From Dongia deserti (GTDB lineage: Bacteria; Pseudomonadota; Alphaproteobacteria; Dongiales; Dongiaceae), in contig NZ_QORW01000005.1 in the NCBI RefSeq assembly GCF_003574735.1, positions 1-64,000 of the forward strand: a stretch of DNA of 64,000 nt, written 5' to 3'. Shown here one piece after another: positions 61,372-64,000 of this stretch; the stretch's first letter is position 1; every line of letters starts with the position of its first letter. The notes beneath the pieces are model-generated. The model was not told the origin of the DNA. It worked only from the letters and a program-made list of their open reading frames with translations, and did not search any database. A program made the translations under genes and the position numbers.

Positions 61372-62126
61372 TGCGTGGTCTCTTGTTCGGCGACCAGCGT
61401 CAGGAAGACGTCCTCAAGGCTGGTGTTGCTGGAGCCGGATTGCTTGCGCAACTCTTCCAGCGTTCCCTCCGCGATCAGGCGCCCCCGGGAGATGACACCG
61501 ATCCGCTCCGCCATGCGTTCGGCGACCTCGAGGATATGGGTCGTCATGATAACGGTACAGCCCTCGCGCACGCGTGCCAGCAGCGCGTCCTTGACCAGCC
61601 GCGCGGCGCGCGCATCGAGGCCGGTCAGCGGCTCGTCAAGGATGATGAGCTTCGGCTCGTGGACCAGGGCGCCGGCCAAGGCGACTTTCTGGCGCATGCC
61701 TTTGGAGAAGTCTTCACACCTTTCGTGAGCATGCGGCTTGAGCTCCAGCCAGTCCAGCAGGGCCGCCGATTTCTTTTCGGCGAGGGTGGGATCCATCCCC
61801 CACAGGCCCGCGACGAAGGCGAGATATTCGGTGGGCGAGAGCTTGTCATAGATCATGGGCTCGTCGCTGACCCAGGCAGTGATGCGCTTGGCGGCGATCG
61901 GATTGGCCAAAGCATCGATGCCGAAGATCGATACCTCGCCGGCGTCGGGCTGCATCAGTCCGGCGATCATCCGCAGGGTCGTGGTTTTGCCCGCACCGTT
62001 GGGACCCAGGAGAGCATAGAACTCGCCCTGACCGACCCGAAGATCGAGCCCGTCGACCGCCGGGCGCTGGAACACCTTGCGCAAGCTGGCGACCCGCAGC
62101 GCGGAAACGCTTTGCACCATGTTCAT
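61368..62126 (-). CDS. ABC transporter ATP-binding protein
   Basis: A 252-residue ATPase: Walker A GPNGAGKTTTLRMIAG, Q-loop near WVSDEPMIYDKLSPTEYLAFVAGLWG, signature FSKGMRQKVALAGALVHEP, Walker B LIILDEPLTGLDARAA, H-loop MTTHI. The CcmA-like domain order and C-terminal stop (EDVFLTLVAEQE) match ABC-2 exporters. Four bases overlap with the permease gene. Probably exports a lipid, polysaccharide or drug. Confidence 0.95.
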   Translation of the reverse strand: MNMVQSVSALRVASLRKVFQRPAVDGLDLRVGQGEFYALLGPNGAGKTTTLRMIAGLMQPDAGEVSIFGIDALANPIAAKRITAWVSDEPMIYDKLSPTEYLAFVAGLWGMDPTLAEKKSAALLDWLELKPHAHERCEDFSKGMRQKVALAGALVHEPKLIILDEPLTGLDARAARLVKDALLARVREGCTVIMTTHILEVAERMAERIGVISRGRLIAEGTLEELRKQSGSSNTSLEDVFLTLVAEQETTQ

Positions 62127-62256
62127 GGATGGTTCTTCACAATCGTGACCGAACTACCGGGATTCTCTGGACCTAGAGGGAGAGTTGCCGTGCCTGGTTA
62201 AATATTCGTTCACGCCTCAGGCAGGCGGCGGCGCTTCGGGACGGGCGCCCCTGGAT

Positions 62257-62979
62257 TCATGGAGGAAGCGCGACGTTGGTCAAGCGAATCGGGCCCGGCC
62301 CCTGCCGGCCGGCTACCTCGCTTAGCGGCATCGAAATGAAGCCCTCTTCAGCCGGCCAATCGCCATCGTTCCACCAAGTCCAGCACTCATGCTTCTTGTA
62401 GATACCGACAATGCGCTCGGCTGCGGCGCGGTCGACGGGAAAGCAGCGTAGCTCAGAACCGGGGGCAGGCCCATAGCGAGCGGCGAGAACCGCCGACCAC
62501 GCTGAACAATAGGTCGGCATCCACATCGGAAAGCCGATCTCACTGCGTAGTCCATCGAGCACTCTGAACAGCTGGACATGATCCTCGTGTCCGTATTCGC
62601 CCCACGGGTTGTGTGTGAACACAGTAGTGTCCGGTGTCAGCTCCGAGTGCAGTCTGGAATGAAGGGTGCGAAAGTTCGTCTCGTACCGCAGAGCAGCCCC
62701 GCTGCTGCCATCAGAGGAGCTTAGCGCGAGGCCAAATTCGGTTACGAGCGGCTTTGTCCAGTCTGCCAGGTGCCATGATCCGGCCTCTGGAATTCCGAGA
62801 CATGTCATGTTGCGGTAAGGCAGTTCTGCCAGAGCATCGGCGCGGCGTCGGCCGAGCTCGGGCTTCGCATCGTAGTCCCGAAAGGCGACCACGATCCTAT
62901 CGACCTTCCACAGAATCGAGCCGAACCACAGCACTTCGTCATCCGGATGCGCGACGATGAGCACCGATCGCTCGAACAT
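62257..62979 (-). CDS. PIG-L family deacetylase
   Basis: LmbE/PIG-L-like zinc-dependent deacetylase of about 240 residues, with the zinc motif AHPDDE near the N-terminus (RSVLIVAHPDDEVLWFG) and the second His in the segment PWGEYGHEDHVQLF. Such enzymes remove acetyl groups from GlcNAc-type sugars in glycoconjugates. ATG 62979 follows the strong site GGAGGATTG. Starts 2 bases after the stop of the acetyltransferase-like gene, so both probably modify the same polysaccharide. Confidence 0.92.
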   Translation of the reverse strand: MFERSVLIVAHPDDEVLWFGSILWKVDRIVVAFRDYDAKPELGRRRADALAELPYRNMTCLGIPEAGSWHLADWTKPLVTEFGLALSSSDGSSGAALRYETNFRTLHSRLHSELTPDTTVFTHNPWGEYGHEDHVQLFRVLDGLRSEIGFPMWMPTYCSAWSAVLAARYGPAPGSELRCFPVDRAAAERIVGIYKKHECWTWWNDGDWPAEEGFISMPLSEVAGRQGPGPIRLTNVALPP

Positions 62980-62981
62980 CG

Positions 62982-64000
62982 TCAATCCTCCGCGCTCATG
63001 CCTGTCATGGGCATGCGCACGACCTCGTGCATCGGACTGCGGCTGCAGCCGAACCCTGCCTTGAACGCCTCGTCGCCGATGGTGAAATCGAAGATCTGGC
63101 CGCCGCCGTCAAACCAGTGCTCCATCACCCGATCGAACATGATCGTGCCGGGCGAGTATTTGCCGTAGCCTACATAGTCGGCGCCAAGCACAAGATAGCA
63201 AAAGCGGTTGCGATGGATGATGCCGAACAAAACGGCGACGGTTTCTCCACCAGCAGATAGGCGATAGGTCCGGGAGAATCCGGATGCAGCGCCGCGCGTG
63301 GCGACGTCGACATAGAACTCGAAGAATCGCTCTTGCTGGAGAGGATCGTCCGCAAATCGGCCCTCCCTGAAACACCTTGCCGCCGCAAACACGTCGCGAA
63401 TGCCAGTGCGATCAATGACCTCGAGGCGGAGAGGGCCTATTGCAGTCGCGAGCCTCCGGATCTTGCGCCGGACATCGGCGCGTCGACGTGGGCTTCGGGT
63501 TCGCTCGTACCAATCGGCAAAGGATCGGTCGCATTTCACCTCATGTGCACCGAAGCCAAGCCGCACCGGCGGTTCTCCGATCAATGCCTCCCAGGCGGTT
63601 AACCCATGAGGAGGCACGGGCGCGATCCGGATCGCATCATGTGATCCGGCAGCCTGAAGGAAAGCGCGCGCCAATTCGATCTTTCCACGCCCTGTCGCCA
63701 GCAGCGTTGGGCAGACGATGGGCAAGGCGTAGTCGGTGACACCGAGTGAGGCGTACTCGACGACCGTCGACCCGCCGGTCTTTCGCTTCAGCAGCGGAAC
63801 GACGAATGCCAAGCGTCCCGTTTCAGCCCATCGCCCGATGACAACAACCGGCTCGACGCACCGGGCCTGTACCAAGCTGATATAGAACGCCGTGAGCCAG
63901 TCCGGATGTTGAAATGCCGAGCAATTTGCACGCTGGAACAGGGTCCGATATTCAGCCGAACCGAAATTGAAGCTAGGCGATGCGGCAACGACCAGGCCCT
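62982..64000 (-). CDS. CelD/BioF2-like GNAT acetyltransferase (5' end outside window)
   Basis: The minus-strand frame ends at 62982 and is open to the right edge of the window, so the N-terminus is missing; about 338 residues are visible. SPSFNFGSAEYRTLFQRANCSAFQHPDWL and LAFVVPLLKRKTG are N-terminal features of CelD/BioF2-like (FemAB-related) acetyltransferases; CYLVLGADYVGYGKYSPGTIMFDRVMEHWFDGG and FDFTIGDEAFKAGFGCSR are the C-terminal motifs of the same family. These proteins acylate amino-sugars or peptides during polysaccharide synthesis. Coupled to a PIG-L deacetylase. Confidence 0.88.
   Translation of the reverse strand, partial: GLVVAASPSFNFGSAEYRTLFQRANCSAFQHPDWLTAFYISLVQARCVEPVVVIGRWAETGRLAFVVPLLKRKTGGSTVVEYASLGVTDYALPIVCPTLLATGRGKIELARAFLQAAGSHDAIRIAPVPPHGLTAWEALIGEPPVRLGFGAHEVKCDRSFADWYERTRSPRRRADVRRKIRRLATAIGPLRLEVIDRTGIRDVFAAARCFREGRFADDPLQQERFFEFYVDVATRGAASGFSRTYRLSAGGETVAVLFGIIHRNRFCYLVLGADYVGYGKYSPGTIMFDRVMEHWFDGGGQIFDFTIGDEAFKAGFGCSRSPMHEVVRMPMTGMSAED

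Noticed and set aside
1-64000. Mobile elements, prophage, CRISPR, tRNA or rRNA
   Set aside because: I looked for transposase motifs, terminal repeats, regularly spaced repeats, and tRNA arms with T-loop GTTCGAATC-type patterns and found none that hold up. A covariance or repeat search would be needed to exclude small cases.

Overview
The window looks like a chromosomal segment of a GC-rich alphaproteobacterium, probably Rhodospirillales-like. The evidence is a three-gene proton-translocating transhydrogenase (pntAA-pntAB-pntB), a MipZ/ParA-type ATPase, COQ9 with rpsU transcribed divergently nearby, a TRAP transporter with a Tat-type binding protein, an M3 PepF peptidase beside an ABC1 kinase, and many ATGA stop/start overlaps. 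No rRNA, tRNA, insertion sequence, prophage or CRISPR array was recognised. Coding density is high. The genus assignment is inference only.

Layout. 1-2.2 kb: an acyl-CoA ligase cut by the window edge, translationally coupled to a GNAT acetyltransferase. 2.4-6.2 kb: pepF, an ABC1-family kinase and a glutathione transferase on the plus strand, facing a twice-frameshifted PAS-domain gene. 7.2-10.1 kb: the transhydrogenase operon. 10.1-15.2 kb: housekeeping and envelope genes (Lrp regulator, a response regulator with a degenerate GGDEF domain, uppP, rpsU with its terminator, a deformylase, COQ9, a DCC thiol-redox protein). 15.2-20.9 kb: a sulfur amino-acid and glutathione module. An Lrp regulator, ChaC and a glutathione transferase run on the minus strand; a trans-sulfuration-family PLP enzyme and an AceE-like E1 run on the plus strand. 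The arrangement resembles the mdeR/mdeAB methionine-catabolism locus of Pseudomonas putida. 21-28.7 kb: a cyclase-like lipoprotein, a TSUP permease, a LysR/quinone-reductase pair, an iron-dependent alcohol dehydrogenase and two secreted proteins (DUF1287 and a trypsin-like lipoprotein).

28.7-42.4 kb is a catabolic region and holds the most interesting signal. A tandem glycine riboswitch (minus strand, 36801-37020) precedes an operon of a GlxA/AraC-type regulator, a glutamine-synthetase-like ligase and an aldehyde dehydrogenase, closed by a strong terminator. No glycine-cleavage genes are near. After the terminator comes a glycerol-kinase-type operon (GlpA-like FAD dehydrogenase with a BFD iron-sulfur domain, pyridine-nucleotide-type FAD oxidoreductase, kinase). 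Divergent from the riboswitch is a dctQMP TRAP transporter, followed by an LhgO-like oxidase and a DMT exporter. One reading is amine catabolism through gamma-glutamyl intermediates that ends in glycine.

42.5-64 kb: a cytoplasmic molybdopterin oxidoreductase, MipZ-like ATPase, galU and UDP-glucose dehydrogenase; then small stress, redox and DNA-repair genes (basic tail protein, response regulator, VOC, UDG-like, SDR); an AsmA-family protein; DMT transporters; a DUF1479 oxygenase-like protein; a RibB whose C-terminal cyclohydrolase domain is degenerate (RibBX type); an ABC exporter; and, at the right edge, a PIG-L deacetylase coupled to a CelD/BioF2-like acetyltransferase that runs off the window.
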